Source: Pontimonas sp.
Lineage (GTDB): Bacteria > Actinomycetota > Actinomycetes > Actinomycetales > Microbacteriaceae
Assembly (NCBI GenBank): GCA_021741925.1
Contig: JAIOWW010000053.1
Span: 1-7,500 of the forward strand
Length of the DNA stretch: 7,500 bases
Direction: 5' to 3'
Shown here: positions 7,050-7,500 of the stretch, piece after piece
Layout: each line of letters opens with the position of its first letter
Position numbering within the stretch: the first letter of the stretch is position 1
Translations under genes and position numbers: made by a program
Notes under the pieces: generated by a model
The model's database searches: none
What the model was told of the DNA's origin: nothing
What the model saw: only the letters and a program-made list of their open reading frames with translations

Positions 7050-7235
7050 TCAGGGAGCTTCGGAATCGTCGCTACCGGGTCCTTTCCCCGACAGCAGGAT
7101 TCCTACCAGGCCAGAGATGAGCAAACCCGCCACGACGGCAACGACCACCAGATCATTATCGGCATACGAGGGGTACGTCACCACGACAACACCGAACAGA
7201 CCGAAAAACCCGACCGCGAGGAGCAAATTTCGCAT
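7050..7235 (-). CDS. Small predicted two-pass membrane protein, function unknown
   Basis: This 61-residue protein is not one I recognise. It starts MRN and then has a hydrophobic segment (about 4–20), a short polar turn PSYADND (22–28), a second hydrophobic segment (about 29–49), and a hydrophilic tail rich in Gly, Ser and acidic residues (SGKGPGSDDSEAP, 49–61). This is the pattern of a small helical-hairpin membrane protein. It is likely to be real: the ATG at 7235 has a strong, well-placed ribosome-binding site (GAGGTGAGG), and the gene points the same way as all its neighbours and fits the space between tRNA-Val and thrS. It starts only 35 bases after the tRNA-Val 3' end with no visible promoter or terminator between, so it may be read from the tRNA transcript. 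The positive N-terminus gives little help on topology. Confidence 0.75.
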   Translation of the reverse strand: MRNLLLAVGFFGLFGVVVVTYPSYADNDLVVVAVVAGLLISGLVGILLSGKGPGSDDSEAP

Positions 7236-7238
7236 TTA

Positions 7239-7247
7239 CCTCACCTC
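7239..7247 (-). promoter_or_regulatory. Ribosome-binding site of the small membrane-protein gene
   Basis: The minus strand reads GAGGTGAGG, ending three bases before the ATG at 7235; the upstream GAGG half is at the more usual spacing. It is the main evidence that this short frame is translated. Confidence 0.65.
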
Positions 7248-7270
7248 GCCACCAGCCCGGGGTTACAGCT

Positions 7271-7345
7271 TGGTGGGCGATACTGGGTTCGAACCAGTGA
7301 CCTCTTCCGTGTCAGGGAAGCGCGCTACCGCTGCGCCAATCGCCC
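7271..7345 (-). tRNA. tRNA-Val (GAC)
   Basis: A 75-base cloverleaf can be folded by hand. The acceptor is GGGCGAT/ATCGCCC, with discriminator A and an encoded 3' CCA. The D stem is GCGC/GCGC around loop AGCGGTA. The anticodon stem CTTCC/GGAAG holds loop CTGACAC, so the anticodon is GAC (Val codons GUC and GUU). The T arm is ACTGG–TTCGAAC–CCAGT. All stems pair fully. It is the last gene of the tRNA cluster, 19 bases after tRNA-Cys. Confidence 0.97.
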
Positions 7346-7364
7346 AATGTTTAGTTGCCAGCCG

Positions 7365-7435
7365 AGGTGGCGACGGGATTCGAACCCGTGTAAACGGCTT
7401 TGCAGGCCGCTGCCTCGCCTCTCGGCCACACCACC
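7365..7435 (-). tRNA. tRNA-Cys (GCA)
   Basis: A 71-base cloverleaf is visible. The acceptor is GGTGGTG/CGCCACC with one U·G pair and discriminator U, as is typical for tRNA-Cys. The anticodon stem GCGGC/GCCGT holds loop CTGCAAA, so the anticodon is GCA. The T arm is ACGGG–TTCGAAT–CCCGT. The bases after the discriminator are CGG, so the CCA end is not encoded and must be added by CCA-adding enzyme, unlike the neighbouring tRNA-Val. Confidence 0.97.
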
Positions 7436-7469
7436 ACCGCGTGTGAACCCCCACCTCGAGGCTTCACCG

Positions 7470-7500
7470 AGCGGATGACGAGATTCGAACTCGCGACCCT
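7470..7500 (-). tRNA. tRNA, 3' part only, probably tRNA-Gly
   Basis: The T arm GCGAG–TTCGAAT–CTCGT and acceptor strand CATCCGC with discriminator U are present; the 5' part and the anticodon lie beyond the window. An acceptor of this sequence is usual for actinobacterial tRNA-Gly, and a Gly–Cys–Val tRNA cluster is common in the phylum, so Gly is the likely identity. The following bases are CGG, so CCA is not encoded. It sits 34 bases before tRNA-Cys. Confidence 0.8.

Noticed and set aside
7263..7454. Minus-strand 63-codon frame over the tRNA-Cys and tRNA-Val genes
   Set aside because: It is a translation of the sense strand of two intact tRNA genes, not a protein gene.
7032..7478. Plus-strand frames across the tRNA cluster, encoding stretches such as WVRTSDLFRVREARY
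   Set aside because: These are translations of tRNA genes read antisense, a known source of false protein annotations; the cloverleafs fully explain the sequence.
1..7500. Mobile element, CRISPR array, toxin–antitoxin or defence system
   Set aside because: There are no regularly spaced repeats, transposase or integrase motifs, or attachment-site duplications visible next to the tRNA genes; the block is filled by housekeeping genes.

Overview
This window reads as a conserved housekeeping block from an actinobacterium (Actinomycetota). Every supported gene lies on the minus strand, so transcription runs from high to low coordinates. The evidence is moderately high GC, many GTG starts, the gene order tRNA-Gly/Cys/Val – thrS – HIT – pdxS – pdxT – yebC – ruvC – ruvA – ruvB, and actinobacterial versions of the proteins. 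The direct yebC–ruvC junction and the compact packing suggest something like the Microbacteriaceae, but the family is only a guess. I see no mobile element, CRISPR array, phage gene or sign of horizontal transfer.

Layout in the direction of transcription. At 7500–7271 there are three tRNA genes: the 3' part of a probable tRNA-Gly, then tRNA-Cys(GCA), then tRNA-Val(GAC). Thirty-five bases further on, at 7235–7050, is a small gene for a 61-residue protein with two predicted membrane segments, which I do not recognise. A 64-base gap with a possible promoter leads to thrS (threonyl-tRNA synthetase, 6985–4985). It overlaps by 8 bases a HIT-family gene (4992–4426) that resembles the mycobacterial Ap4A phosphorylase. 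After 50 bases come pdxS and pdxT (overlapping), which encode the two subunits of pyridoxal 5'-phosphate synthase. Next are yebC (translation factor of the YebC/TACO1 family) and ruvC, ruvA and ruvB, which encode the Holliday junction resolvase and branch-migration complex. ruvB runs off the low-coordinate edge.

From thrS to ruvB the largest gap is 50 bases, several stop and start codons overlap, and no convincing terminator is visible. The block is probably one or a few long transcripts. Three functional modules are joined: threonine charging with turnover of its Ap4A by-product, vitamin B6 synthesis, and recombination/repair.

I found no undescribed system. The points most worth a second look are the absence of the phospholipid/mannoside genes that often lie between HIT and pdxS in actinobacteria, the small membrane protein directly behind the tRNA cluster, palindromes in the thrS leader and the HIT–pdxS gap, and the mixture of CCA-encoding and non-CCA tRNA genes. 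No gap between genes exceeds 64 bases.
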